Assembly: GCA_005408345.1 (NCBI GenBank)
Contig: SEMN01000321.1
Coordinates: forward strand, 186,001 to 250,000
Direction of reading: 5' to 3'
Length of the DNA stretch: 64,000 bases
Origin: Macquaria australasica
Taxonomy: Eukaryota > Chordata > Actinopteri > Centrarchiformes > Percichthyidae
In this document: positions 36,691 through 47,880 of the stretch, piece after piece
Layout: each line of letters opens with the position of its first letter
How positions within the stretch are numbered: position 1 is the first letter of the stretch
Program-made: the position numbers and the translations under genes
Notes under the pieces: model-generated
Told to the model about the DNA's origin: nothing
Database searches by the model: none
Seen by the model: only the letters and a program-made list of their open reading frames with translations

Positions 36691-37457
36691 TCAAATTAAA
36701 ATTCAATATTAACAGTTATACAATCAATTCAGCTAATTTTATAGAAGCTGTGCGCTGTTTGTTTGTATCTGGTTTCACTTGGTAACGAACTGCTATAAAT
36801 TTGCAATGCATAGTAGCTAATACAGACTATTTATCTGGTGTGACTACAAGGTTAGCACTAGTGCTAACCACCTTGGAATAATGTGTGAACAATAATAATT
36901 TTTTTCCTGTTCTTCCCATTCTTGCGACATTACAGGAATGCAGGATATGTACAATTACTTGTACACCATCATAAACATGCAGGGATCCTAGGGCTATAAT
37001 TATTCACTTCCTAAAAACACATGTACTCCCTGCATACATTTCTCCCTAAATGTACCTATTAGTGTAATGTCTTTACATACAGGGAATCATTCTATCCCTG
37101 CAAACATATTCACACTCACATGCTACACTCATTTATTCCCACTCAAACACATACATACACATTTGTTTTCCATATACATATCCTCCCCACATCTTTTACA
37201 CCCATACTCCTCTAAACACCCGTTTGCTCCATACAAACACATGTACAATCATTTCGCTCAATGTAGAAACACACACCTGTGCAAACTCATTTGTTATACA
37301 CACAACTTTGTATGTAGCTTGTTCCTTATGTGTGCAAACATGTAATGTCAGTAGGCTTTTGTCCCCATAAACATCCATCTGCTCTCTGTACACACATGCA
37401 GACACATTCCCTCCATATAAAAATGTGCTTTAACCAATAAACTGACTGTGGACCGAC
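36691..37457. other. intron-like sequence beside the 37.5 kb exon
   Basis: AT-rich, then rich in CACAC/CATAC words (37060-37420) without forming a clean microsatellite. No partner exon was recognised. Confidence 0.45.
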
Positions 37458-37663
37458 CTGCTGGATGAAGGTGTGTGCTCCGTGGGGGCTGAGCAGCAGG
37501 ATGGCTCTGCGCAGTGTGTCTCTGTACCGATTGAGCTCTTCAGTCCTCATGGTGGTGAAGAGGTTGGTGAAGACTTTACTGATGTTCCTGTCCACTCTCT
37601 GCAAGGCCACGTCCACGCCCTGACGGGACGTCTGGTCCAGGAAACCCTGCAGGCCGCGAATGT
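37458..37663 (-). CDS. internal coding exon of an unidentified gene
   Basis: This is the strongest exon in the window. On the minus strand a long pyrimidine tract leads to CCTCCAG at the acceptor, and the exon closes with CAG followed by GTCGGT. The 206 bp are 2 bases of a split codon (nAC) plus 68 codons with no stop, so the phase is 1 in and 0 out. The peptide begins IRGLQGFLDQ, has a central DVALQRVDRNISKVF and TMRTEELNRYRDTLRRAILL, and ends FIQQ. It is rich in Leu, Arg and acidic residues in helical spacing, without signal peptide, membrane segment or zinc ligands, which suggests part of a cytosolic alpha-helical protein. I do not recognise the family. The frame stays open through the flanking intron for a while, but the residues there lose protein-like character. 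Neighbouring exons of the same gene were not securely found; long introns are likely. Confidence 0.72.
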
Positions 37664-38424
37664 CTGGAGGAATGGGAAGAAGAAAAGAGGGCAAAGGGTC
37701 AAACATACATATATATGTTCTCTTCTGCAGAGACATTTCAAGAAGAGCCTGGAAATTTGGAGACAGTACAGAAAGACATTTAACATAAGTTATTATTATG
37801 AATGTCTTTTCTACTGCAGAGACATGTCCACGAATCAAATGCAAATATTAGTAAACATACACACAGAAAATACACTTCCTGGGTTCAACTACACTAAATA
37901 TATTTTGGTTACTAACAATATTCTAACACCAGAAAGGAAATGGGTTTAATCCAGATAAAGTAATGGCTGAACATTTTCGACTTTCAGATATTTCAAAATT
38001 CCAAACAGTTCTTTCAACAGACCACGGCTCGTTCTTTTAATATTAAAGAGGTGAAGGTTCCCCAATTTAATGTGGTGCTCCTGAAACAGGTAGGAGTCAA
38101 TTGTATTTCTCAAGGACAAAAGCACTTTGGCCTCCGGTCAAGGGTAAACTTTACTACCCACTGCTGGTGAAAATGAAACCATCTGCATGCCAAGACCCAC
38201 ACCCAGGTCTTCTCAGCCACAAAGAATTTTCAGAAAAAAGCTTTTGAGTTGACAGTTGAAATACCAGGACTGGCTGGGAAAGTAATCACATTCTGTTTAG
38301 TGTCTTCTATTGATTGTTTTCGTAAATCACACTATCTATAGAGTGAACCGAAAAAACCTTTCCCTTGATAAATCAAGGTTAAAAAGTGATTGTGTTTCTT
38401 TTCCCGAGGTTGTTAATAGGATGC
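37664..38424. other. intron-like sequence upstream of the 37.5 kb exon
   Basis: 37664-37710 is purine rich on the plus strand, which is the pyrimidine tract of the minus-strand acceptor. No further exon recognised. Confidence 0.45.
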
Positions 38425-38808
38425 TTAAAGGGTAATTCCGGTATTTTTTTAAACCTGGGCCCTATTTTTACATATTTTGGGGTGTAAATTGACTAATAGG
38501 TACATAAAGTTTTGGAATTGGTCCAGTAGATCGCCTCAGCCGGCAGTCGTGAAAGGAAGTCTCGCTCAAGGAGATACATACTTTGCAAGATGTGAGTTGT
38601 TGCAGAAGGACGACGGTGTTTCTGGTTAAACAAAAAGGATCTTACTCTTCAAAAAAAGGTCTGTCTCTGTATTTCCATAATGTTGTCAGATACTTAGAAT
38701 AACAATGTGAGCCAGAGTCAGTGGCAAAAACAAGCATTTTTAGTGGACGCACTTTGACGGGCGCAGTTGCCCACAAGGATTACATTGCAGCCATTGCATT
38801 GAGCCTGA
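38425..38808 (+). mobile_element. TTAA-flanked MITE, copy 2 (opposite end truncated)
   Basis: It starts TTAAAGGGTAATTCCGG followed by a long terminal region (TTTTACATATTTTGGGGTGT, CCAGTAGATCGCCTCAG). The interior matches the copy at 1735-2088, including AAAACAAGCATTTTTAGTGG. Homology stops near 38808 without a second terminal repeat. It keeps the end that copy 1 lacks, so the two copies together outline the family. Non-coding. Confidence 0.55.
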
Positions 38809-39053
38809 CAAAGAACCATCACAAGTGATACTCTCTGCTGCTGAATTGACTGAGACAATCATCTCCATTTCAAAGCAACTTCTACATCTCGTTAAATGAC
38901 GGCACCATCTGTCACATCACCCCGACCCTCAAGTCCTTTCCTCGTATGAAGCACTTAGGGTGTTAAAAATACAGACATCAATAGCAAAAGTTAGCTGAGT
39001 GATCTGTACGTGAACCTTCATGTGATCTTAAGGTCCTTTTTGGACACTCTTAA

Positions 39054-39144
39054 TCATGTTACTGACTGAAGAATCTCTGTGTCCAAGCCATCATGTTCGG
39101 CCCTGAGTTGACAGACAATCCTCTCCATATCCACGTTGCTTTCA
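39054..39144 (-). CDS. weak candidate terminal exon
   Basis: A good minus-strand acceptor (TGCTTTCTGTTTCAG) is followed by one base of a split codon, 29 open codons and a TGA. The peptide contains ESNVDMERIVCQLRAEHDGL and ends EILQSVT, which has the charge spacing of a helix. It lies on the same strand as the exon at 37458-37663 but upstream of it, so with its stop it cannot be a constitutive exon of the same transcript. It could be the end of a different gene, an alternative last exon, a decayed duplicate, or chance. No polyadenylation signal was noted just downstream. The length is too short to exclude chance. Confidence 0.22.
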
Positions 39145-39424
39145 CTGAAACAGAAAGCACTAATGCGTATAAAAGCATCAGATCCATGGCTCTACAGCTC
39201 TTGATGTAATTTATGTCCTCAGCAGGCTGAAGAAGGAGTTCGCTGGATGAGAGGAGACTGTCCACTGGCGAAAAAACGATGACCCTTGACATTTTTTCAA
39301 GCAGCTGAAAATGGTCTATATTTATGTTCAGTTCCAAATGCAAGAGAAGTGTGGTGTTCTTATAGGGCAGAAAAAAGTTGCAGGGAGGTGGGTCAGGATG
39401 GGTGGTGGATGTTTTAGGCACGTG

Positions 39425-39560
39425 ACTTTGACAGCAGAGACCCTGGATTTGTGTCCGGTATCCTAACCTATAGTCAAAACCATTTACTTCAATTATGACG
39501 GTCTTTTCCTGACCTTAACCAGGTCGTTTAAGTTGCCTAAACCCAAGATACTTTAATCAA
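39425..39560. repeat. fragment of the dispersed AACCATGATCTTT-type repeat
   Basis: GTGACTTTGACAGCAGAGACCCTGG, read with CTTTTCCTGACCTTAACCAG and GTTGCCTAAACCCAAG, fits the family noted at 20205-20350. Confidence 0.35.
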
Positions 39561-40165
39561 TGGGGCAGTAGCATAGGAAATGCTTATATTAGTCCTTTTG
39601 GAAAGTATTGACACTATCTTTTTGGATAAGAGGAATCCATTCATTTTTTTTACTCTCATTGTGCTCATTGTACAGAGAAACTGATACTCTTGGTTGCTTT
39701 TTGTACCTCCTTTCCAAGCTGTGTCTTTTTACTTGCATTTGTTCTTATACCAAGCATGCTTTTTTAAAACAGCTCTGTAAAATTAAATCACAGTTGGCGG
39801 TTCAAAAAAGGCTGATTCATCATCACCAGTTATTAACCCTACCACAATTTAACTATTTTCCCATTTAGCTTAAAGAAAAACCCATGGCTTACTATAAGTT
39901 TTGTAGCTCTGGTCATCACTTCATTATACCCACCAAAATTATTGCAGAGATCTTGGATTGATGGTCTGACTGCACGTGTTACTTGCCCTGTTGGACTTTT
40001 ATTAACAGTGTCGCCATGTTGAGCGATAGAACCAATGGTCAGACCTTTTAAAAACAAAACCCAAGTTGTAATAAGCCGTAGTTTCCTTTAGTGCCACTGT
40101 TGTAAAGGTCTCGAGGTTCATAGGATACATTTTCATGTTTTCAAAAAAGAATATCTGACAGCGTT

Positions 40166-40646
40166 TTATCGCTTACAACAACTTCTACAAACTTTCTTGT
40201 TAATGACAACTGTCAGACAGGCAGCAGATATCTCAGTCACCGAGAAGCTGACTTGATTACTTGAAGTGAGCTGATGCACGCCTTCACTCTTGTCAATAAC
40301 TGTTGACAAGAGCTGAGTTGATTCAAAAGTCTTTGCAGAAGTTGCTGATGTTTGAGCATCCTGTGGGCATTCATTCCTGACCCATAAAAAGCAACCAGAC
40401 AGCGGGGAGAAAACAGAACTTTACAGACAAGAAAATAAGACTTGTGATGCTGAGTTTTGCAAAGGCCACTATCCAAGCTGACTCGTCCTCAGTAGAACTG
40501 ACTGAGACCATCATCTCTATTCCTGCGCCATCTTTGGCTGTGCCACTGAACCAGACAGCATCTATCCGTTTGAGAGTATCATTTAGATTGCTCACAGACT
40601 CCTCTCCAAACTGGCAGAGAAGTTTCTCTTTCTGACATTCAGACAA
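40166..40646 (-). pseudogene. possible decayed coding region, unidentified
   Basis: Two overlapping minus-strand frames look protein-like. The first, from 40646, reads MSECQKEKLLCQFGEESVSN and continues with NDTLKRIDAVWFSGTAKD until a stop near 40371. The second, in another frame, runs from about 40380 with ECPQDAQTSATSAKTF through SVTEISAACLTVV to a TAA at 40166-40168. Joining them needs one frameshift, which suggests decay rather than a live gene. A short stretch of the first part (40495-40535) is similar at nucleotide level to minus-strand sequence near 38840-38880, hinting at an old duplication or repeat family. No family is recognised and no flanking splice sites are convincing. It may be an unrecognised mobile element remnant. 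Confidence 0.25.
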
Positions 40647-40689
40647 GGCAGCTGTGTTGCGTTATGCTCCGTTATAGCCGGAGACAGGT

Positions 40690-40965
40690 TGTTTGGCCTG
40701 AACATCTCTTCCTTTTTTTCTCCCCTCCCTCCATCCTTCTCTGTCTATTAGCACTGACAGCTGGCTTGTACCGAGTCCTGACTGCCACTCTCTACTCCTA
40801 CATTCCTTTTTTACTCCAGCTGTTTCTTCTCATCATCCCTATCTTTCAGGGGGTTTTTCAGATTCACTTTTCCCCCCATCGTTGTTTTTGTTCCCCATTA
40901 AACTTTCTGTCTATCGATCCATCTGTCAGTCAGTCTTTCCCTCCCCTTCCTCTCCAGTAAATTTG
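40690..40965 (+). repeat. pyrimidine-rich low-complexity tract
   Basis: Mostly C and T on the plus strand (CCTTTTTTTCTCCCCTCCCTCC at the start). It lies just upstream of the minus-strand reading at 40166-40646. Confidence 0.6.
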
Positions 40966-42034
40966 AGGGTAAAGAACAGTCAGTCACTCTAGTGGAAAAA
41001 TGGGGTAACTATATCATGACTGATTTCAAAGGCACCACTTGAGGCAAAGCTCTATGGGAAGCGTTCGTTTTTCCATCTATCTATGCATATTTTCTAATCA
41101 CCAAGTCTGTTAATCAACTCATCCAAACAGCTGTCCACAAATCATTAGTCAACCTATCAATCTTTATCTCCTTCTCCTGGAACATTTGAGAAAAACCCCT
41201 AAAATTACCAGTGAAGCTACAGACTTTGAGCAAAGCATCATTACATCAACATCTACATTTTGTTAAATACTGTTTCAAATTCGGGTCAGAAGGTTTGGAC
41301 TGAATGTGAAGCCTGCATGCATCATTGCACTTTGTTTGCCACAGGTTTTCAGCTTTCTCTGTCCAGTTATCTACTGGTACACCTTAATAAAAAATAGAAA
41401 ATAAAAGAAACAGTAAAAATAATCCCTATTCTCTATGCTTCCCTAGCTCTGGAGCTCACTATATTCACTTCCTGGAAAACAGTCAATCTTTACAGTGACT
41501 TCATCCTGCACTAGTAGAAGTGAACATAAAATTTAACTAACAAAGCCATCAAAATGTTTAAGTTATCACACCCTGCTGCTACTAATTTTCCATTGGTTTA
41601 TACTTTATACTCTTGTTTCAACAGGAATTATGTCATATTTAGGAAGTAAAAAGGGCATTAGTGTTGTATCTGTGAACTCGTATCACTTTTTTATTGGTAT
41701 GCAGTATAAAGATGTAATGTGATAGCTAATAAATTATTTACTGCTGTGAAGCTACGCTGCACTGACATTGTAAACCAGGACAAGTGCAACATTTGATTTA
41801 ATAGTCCAACCATTTTAGTGGTGTTTCCACATATTAGTGTTTCGCCACACTCCCATCATACATACAGCATCGGATCAAATGTTGCGTCTATTGTAGTGCT
41901 GATCCAACTGAGAATCAACAACATCTCTGCAGCATTACATAGATTTTAGCCTTTTTAAGCTCATTTAGTTTTAGTTGCATATATATCATAGAGTCAGGTT
42001 CTCAACAACCTTTCTATTTTCAGACAATAAGCTC
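40966..42034. other. no gene seen
   Basis: AT-rich sequence with no recognised repeat or exon-like block. Confidence 0.5.
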
Positions 42035-42330
42035 AGACAAGCAGAGTGTCGGCCATCTGCCCAAACAGCAGACAAAGTTAGAAACTAGCTGGTGAGGAAA
42101 AGTAGCAGCTAAAGAGACAGATATTTTTTCTCAAAAGTTGAAGGAGATCAAACCGGAGCTTAAAGGACAGTGAATATCAGACTAACATTCATCATGGACA
42201 CAAACTCGACTCTGATGGGATGCTAATGTTGTGTAAACAGACAGCTGTTTGCTAGCATGTTGGACACATTAACTTCATCAGGTGATAATATGTCAGTGTT
42301 GGGTTTTCAGAGTTTAAGCTGCTTTACCAA
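42035..42330 (+). mobile_element. old interspersed fish repeat
   Basis: GAAACTAGCTGGTGAGGAAA, CAGCTAAAGAGACAGATATT and CTTAAAGGACAGTGAATATC follow the order of a repeat I have met often in fish. Non-coding; family not named. Confidence 0.4.
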
Positions 42331-42428
42331 ACTCATCATTTAGACACATTACAATGGTGCTCTTTGCCTATTATCTTGCAATATTAACTGAATAAACCAA
42401 AAGCATCAGGCTTGTGTTGGAGATGGAT

Positions 42429-42432
<4 letters not shown>

Positions 42433-42482
<50 letters not shown>
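42433..42482. repeat. (AT)n microsatellite
   Basis: About 25 perfect AT units, self-complementary. Confidence 0.97.
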
Positions 42483-42484
<2 letters not shown>

Positions 42485-44090
42485 AATTATGGATATGGAT
42501 TTATGGATATATATATGGATTTATGTACTATTCATACTATGACATTTTATCTGCCTTAATTCCTGTCCTATACTGTACTATAGTTCTTTGTGTAAATCTG
42601 CACTACGTTAATCACATGTATTATTTGTGTTAGTTCTGTTTATATTGTAGCAGTCACTGCTTTGCTGTATCAATACCCTGAATATATCATATCATATAAT
42701 ATATCAATATATCAATATATATTTTATTCCTGTTCAACATGCAACATCCAAATAATACATTACCTACAATATAATAAATCATTATAATTAGCATAAAATG
42801 TGCATCTATCTACAATCTACTGCTGTCACTGTGTTTTCATCCATCCTGCTCTCAGGTTGTCTGTCATTTCTCCCCTCAAGAAATCTGCTGGAAAAAAAAA
42901 AAATCCCTCCTTTCCTTGAGCTCAAGCACTGGAACAACACAAGTGGACGGACTTGAAAGCAATTTGCGGAGCTTCTCGCCAGCCGCAGTTTCTCATCAAT
43001 TTCTCCAGAGCCACTTTGAGCAAGGCACTGTGGGGGGACAGTCCTCTCTCAGCAGAAAAGCCAGCACTTATCTCCATCCATCAGAGTCACACCAATCTCC
43101 CCTCTGCAGTCAGTCGAAATTGGCAGGTAGACTGCCGGCCACAGAAAATATCTCCAATTTAATTCAGATTCACACAACATGGAAATATGTTTGGTGTTTC
43201 TCAGGCAGGGAGCAAATATTCAGAGTTTGCTTGTGATTCCTAACATTTTCACTGTGCGGCAAACATTTCTGATATTTGCCAATATCGTAACATGAAAATT
43301 AATGTCAGTACTTTTCAAGCTGAGCCTGACAAACGTGTGCCGTGTACAAACACTTCTTATGCTTTGGGCCAAACCAGTATATTTTCCAAAGCATACCATA
43401 CTGTGTAAGATCACTTTTACCAAACCTCTAGGCAGCCACTGGTTTCAATTTCTTCCAGTATGCTGTGAAACTCAACCTGCAGACATTTGGAAAATACCTG
43501 ATTTAGGTCATCCATCACACTTATCATGCCTGCTTTTATTGTTGTCAAAGTTACATTATTTTTGTGTGTTGATGCAGTTATAAATACAAGGTGATTTGAA
43601 AAGCGTGCACTGTTTCACTACATTACAGGCAGATGTAACAACAGGTATGATGTTCATTGTGATGGATTATCTTATCTGCAGCAGAGAGGTGATTTCCAAA
43701 GATATTAGCTGAAACTGATGGCTTCCTTGAAGTTAAGAAAAAAAGAAAAAGATATGAAACACTAATTCAAATAAATAAAAACAGAAACACTATATTATGC
43801 TTTGGAAGACAGCCAGTGGTGATATAAATCATCCAGCATTTGAATGCAAAAACATGTAAAGATCTGCCTACATTTTTCATCCAAATTAAGAACCTCTCTC
43901 AGCGTCTCTGTACAGCAGTGAGCTTTCATACGCTAATTATTTGATCTTAGGGCAAAATTCAGACTAATTTAATTGTGTAGCTGTTATTTGGCTGAAAAAC
44001 TTAACTACAAAAATGCCAAAACCAGACGCCCAGAACAAAAATGAGTGCTGAAGAGGGCAGTTGCTTATTTTATCCCATGTAGTGTGTCGC
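42483..44090. other. no convincing gene
   Basis: 42916-43236 holds an open plus-strand frame of 106 codons over repeat-free sequence (GCAATTTGCGGAGCTTCTCG). It lacks a donor/acceptor pair and could be conserved non-coding DNA. The remainder is AT rich. Confidence 0.4.
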
Positions 44091-44184
44091 AGACAACTGA
44101 AGCAGCATCTGGAATGCCTCACGAGCGGCCTTCTCTCACCGAGTTCGACAACTTCTGCGACGTGTTGGGTGACGTGGACCAATG
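44091..44184 (+). CDS. weak candidate terminal exon
   Basis: After GTGTGTCGCAG the plus strand reads 30 codons to TGA, with ERPSLTEFDNFCDVLGDVDQ at the end and high G/C at third positions in the second half. The upstream pyrimidine tract is weak. A second acceptor-like TTTATTTGCTTTGCAG lies at about 44250 and is followed by only a dozen open codons. No matching upstream exon was found on the plus strand. This may be chance. Confidence 0.18.
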
Positions 44185-44329
44185 ACTCACACACTCACTC
44201 TGTTATATTAAGCATTTTGATTTCCATATTTGGGACATTTTATTTGCTTTGCAGAAGCCAGAAAAGCTAAAGAAGCTGCCACATGGTTGACAGTTTTGGG
44301 TCAGGCTGTTCAACACTGAATCTGTCAGA

Positions 44330-44688
44330 GCAGATGTAAACCTTAGGCATGGCCTTTGACCTTTAAAACCAAACATTTGCCAAAAAAGTAGTTTGCCAGA
44401 TTGTTCTTGTACCTTCATGATCCTGAACATCTTTTTTTCTTTGCTCAACAGACTTGCAAGTATGCGTTGAACCTACTCTAATTGAGGATGCCTTGCTCAT
44501 GAGCACGTGAACAGCCGTTATTCGGTACAAAGGCAGCGGTCCAGAGGCTGTCAGGTCGCTGTCCTGCTTCTCTGGACTTGTTCTTTTAAACTTGGGCTGC
44601 TTGTGATCATAAGGTTCATAGAAAGTGACATTCTCCTTTTGTTGCACTTACCAGACGTCACCCTGAATAAAGCTCTCTGCTAAATGTT
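44330..44688 (-). mobile_element. fish interspersed repeat (CATTTAGCAGA type)
   Basis: The minus strand begins ACATTTAGCAGAGAGCTTTA then GGTGACGTCTGGTAAGTGCA, a diverged version of a very common ray-finned fish repeat start. The splice-donor-like GTAAGTGC is part of that repeat, so I do not treat it as a real donor. The 94-codon frame at 44363-44647 lies inside it. Confidence 0.5.
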
Positions 44689-44824
44689 AAAACTCAGAGC
44701 GGAAGCCAGGTTGCATCCTCCAGGTATCTTTTCCTGCTCCTGGCTACTGTTTCCTTTCTGATCTTGAACGTCACTTATGATTCATAAATCCCCCAAACTC
44801 CCAAAATAAACACAAACCTGACAG

Positions 44825-44995
44825 TGACGAGGTTCTGCAGGAGCCGTAATTAAAATGTCAGGTGCAGTAGTAATTGAGGCGGAAAAGTATCCCTAACAAT
44901 TCAAAGTATCCTCCCCTCACATGTTTTATTGTGGACTTGCAGGGACAAAACTGCAGCAGTTTTTGGGAAGGAAATTGAAGGCCAGCTGACAGTTA
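44825..44995. promoter_or_regulatory. possible conserved regulatory segment
   Basis: Contains AGCCGTAATTAAAATGTCAG and GTAGTAATTGAGGCGG, two TAATT cores 30 bp apart in repeat-free sequence. Inference. Confidence 0.25.
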
Positions 44996-46285
44996 ACAGG
45001 ATGGTGGCACAGACTGACAGTATTTTGTTTCTTTAGTTAGAAATGTTCAACGAAAAGAAGCGAACTGGCCATAAAAGCTGGTTGAAGTTAAAAAATGCTC
45101 CTTTTCTAATTGTTCACCTTGAGGCAGCATTTCAGAACTGCGCAAGGCAGACGAGAAAATAAAAAACAACCTCTGAAAAAGTAAAAATGTTGGACCAACT
45201 ATCAAGTGTTGTTGTAATCAGTGGCTCAGTTTGAACTCAAGTATCATCTTTTCTTCTGTGTAGTCGTTCATTTTAACTACAACGTAAGATTATTATAAAG
45301 CGGAAGGTTAAAATCTATCAGTTTTTAAAGGGGGTCTTGAATGGAAAAAAATGGGTTAATTGCTTTTTGGTGAGTTTTTAGCTTTAATTTGAATCTGTTG
45401 CGTTTTGTCTGCCTTTACTATCTGTGACATCTACATTAGGTGAACAGTATGCAGAAAGCATATCTATAAAGAGGGAGTTATTAGAGCTTCTGTATCAAGA
45501 CAGCTGCAAAAAAATAATCCAGACATGTTGAAATGGTGCAGCTGAGAAAATGTAGTGTGCTGCAAATATTAAAACACAAGCTGATATCGCTGAAATCCAC
45601 ACAAAAAGGAGCTTTCTTGATTATCTCAATCAGGCACAGTGCGTGCTGCGTGGGTTAAACTTGTGACCTGCAGGCCGAGTAAGTTGAGGTCAGGAAAACT
45701 TTGTGACTAATTGAAGGTAGTTGGTGGGTTGGAGGAAATAACATAATGCTTAAAAGAGTGCTATATAGCAACAGCCACATTAGCTTATTTTCCATATTTT
45801 CCCTCTAGCATGCAAGACAAGATATTTCTCTTGAGGTCATCGGCCCAACCTCCAACAACTGTTACAAAACATAGAAACAGGAGGCATAGAGAATCATGTG
45901 GAGAGTCACCAGAGTCTCAGAGAGCAGCTGAAGGTGATTTATTTTTGTGAGATTCCTTTTCCCCTCGCCTCGTTCCTCCCATCCAATCAGCTGTTTCTCC
46001 TCAGCTGTCCTTCCTGCACTTGATCGGCTGCCCTCATTAGCTCACTGTGAGTCATCACCAGCCTCTGACACGAGGACAAAAGACCTCACACACTTCCACA
46101 CTGAGCTAAGGGTTTTAAAATACCTTAACTGCCTCTATGAGCTATGTGTCACAGCCTCCGCTGCCTCTGCAACTGCTGACCCCTGAAAGTCAGAGATGGA
46201 CCGGAGACTCTCAAACTGCACAAAACAGCGTCGATGTCAATGACAAATGTCACAAATCTGCAAAATTCTGTCAGTTCTCTCACAG

Positions 46286-46287
<2 letters not shown>
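44996..46287. other. no gene seen
   Basis: AT-rich sequence. 45950-46190 is GC-richer with a 79-codon frame but without splice sites. Confidence 0.5.

Positions 46288-46353
<66 letters not shown>
46288..46353. repeat. (AT)n microsatellite
   Basis: About 33 AT units; the Ile/Tyr repeat frames on both strands are artefacts. Confidence 0.97.
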
Positions 46354-46357
<4 letters not shown>

Positions 46358-46434
46358 TGGAGAGAATCTTGTTTCTGGTGCAATTTGTTGAAGTTTGACT
46401 GTTTTCTTCCCCACAGAGAACACACTGGACTTGA

Positions 46435-46540
46435 GGAAATCCCTCCTAATTTAAGGAGGAAATCCAACCGCCATCTAATTGAAAGCAGCGCGTTTGACTC
46501 GGTTGCTTGAACCCGACTTCTTTCTGCCGTCCTCTGCAGT
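46435..46540. promoter_or_regulatory. possible conserved regulatory segment
   Basis: CCTCCTAATTTAAGGAGG is a near-perfect palindrome (46442-46459), followed by GCCATCTAATTGAAAGC. Repeat-free and distinctive, so a candidate enhancer core. Confidence 0.27.
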
Positions 46541-46974
46541 GAGGAAACGGCTTGATGTGTGTTCTGTACTCTTTGCATTTGCTGTTCTGCATTCCTTTTG
46601 AGCGTACAGAGCAGCAGTGAGCACTAATGAAGCAGAGTCCCTGAACCGTGACGCCAAAATCAAATGCAAAAAAAACAAAACAAACAAAACAAAACAAAAG
46701 GGAAAATCTGTGACGTAGTGGGAGGCGTTTCCCTGACAGCTCAGTTCATTTATCACCAGACTGTTGGAGAGGACATTTTAATTACCTACACACACACATC
46801 CTGCAGAGACTGAGAGGAAGAACAGTGAAATTAGAGAGCGAGATGCACAACGAGGAAGATGGAAACAGAGAGAGAGAAATGGCGGTGTGTGTTTGTGAGG
46901 AGGGATAATTGAGCCTTTTCATCCACATCGCCAATGACAGGTGTGACATTTAGCTTTGGGACACACACTTCCTG

Positions 46975-46979
<5 letters not shown>

Positions 46980-47028
<49 letters not shown>
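46980..47028 (+). repeat. (GT)n microsatellite
   Basis: About 24 GT units. Confidence 0.97.
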
Positions 47029-47394
47029 ATGAGTGGTTTCTCTCTCTATTGAATATCCATAAAAACACACACACCTGCTCTAACCTTTTACAGTCTGGTA
47101 ACTAATGGGCAGGAAACACAGATGGAGGGAAGCACTACAAAACACACACCCACACACACATATGTGTTTACTGCACCTATGAGGACCTAATTTGATCAGG
47201 AAAGATTTTGGACAAACAGGACACAGATCACTTCCATCAGACCGTTATTTTACTTGTGTTATATTATTTGATTTCTGGGTAATGAACCCTTCAAAGCTTC
47301 AAATATTCTGTTAACTCTCTCTTGTTCTGAACAATGTGAAGCCACTTCACTGTGTGAAGGCATCTATCACAGCTTTGAGCCAAGTTCGGAGATG
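47029..47394. other. no gene seen
   Basis: AC-rich words near 47062 and 47140; nothing else. Confidence 0.5.
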
Positions 47395-47500
47395 AAAATA
47401 GATCTGTAAGTGCAAAGATGTTCAACTTACAATAATATAAAACAACAGGAAGCAGCTGGTCCTCACATTTGAGAAGCTGGAACGTTTGGCACATTTGCTT
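47395..47500 (-). mobile_element. fragment of the CTGCAA hAT MITE family
   Basis: On the minus strand, TTCCAGCTTCTCAAATGTGA, CCTGTTGTTTTATATTATTG and AAGTTGAACATCTTTGC match the interior of the 28397-28724 element. The 91-codon frame at 47291-47566 overlaps it and is therefore not a gene. Confidence 0.5.
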
Positions 47501-47689
47501 CATTAATTCCTTAAAAGAGTAGTGAAGACATTTAGTCTTGCACTCCAATAAAGTTGGAGGACTCACAAGAGATGGATAAAAAAAGGAATGGTGAGAATTA
47601 AAGCGGCAGAGGCTGGGATATCTGGACTTTTAGTCCCTAGTAGCAACAAGTCCTCCAACCTAAACGATGAATAGGTCGTATGTCATTAA

Positions 47690-47880
47690 CATTAACAATA
47701 ATAAACACGTGGTTAACGTTGGTGGTTAGGTTTAGGAAAAGATTGTGGTTTGGGTTCAAATAAGTACGTTAGTTACGTTAAAATAAGTTTACAAACACAC
47801 AGGACTTTCACCCAAGAGACTGCTGTTCGTGTCCCGTGTGAAACCAAATTCAACCTTGACTTTTGCCTTTTCTCCCGTCA
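47690..47880. repeat. dispersed AACCATGATCTTT-type repeat, best copy
   Basis: GGTGGTTAGGTTTAGGAAAA, GATTGTGGTTTGGGTTCAAA and GGACTTTCACCCAAGAGACT give the clearest version of this family in the window (see 20205, 25535, 39425, 56155). Confidence 0.5.

Noticed and set aside
44641..44658. Perfect minus-strand splice donor GTAAGTGC
   Set aside because: It lies inside a diverged CATTTAGCAGA-type repeat whose normal sequence contains similar bases.
47291..47566. Minus-strand frame of 91 codons with cysteines
   Set aside because: Its centre matches the interior of the CTGCAA hAT MITE.
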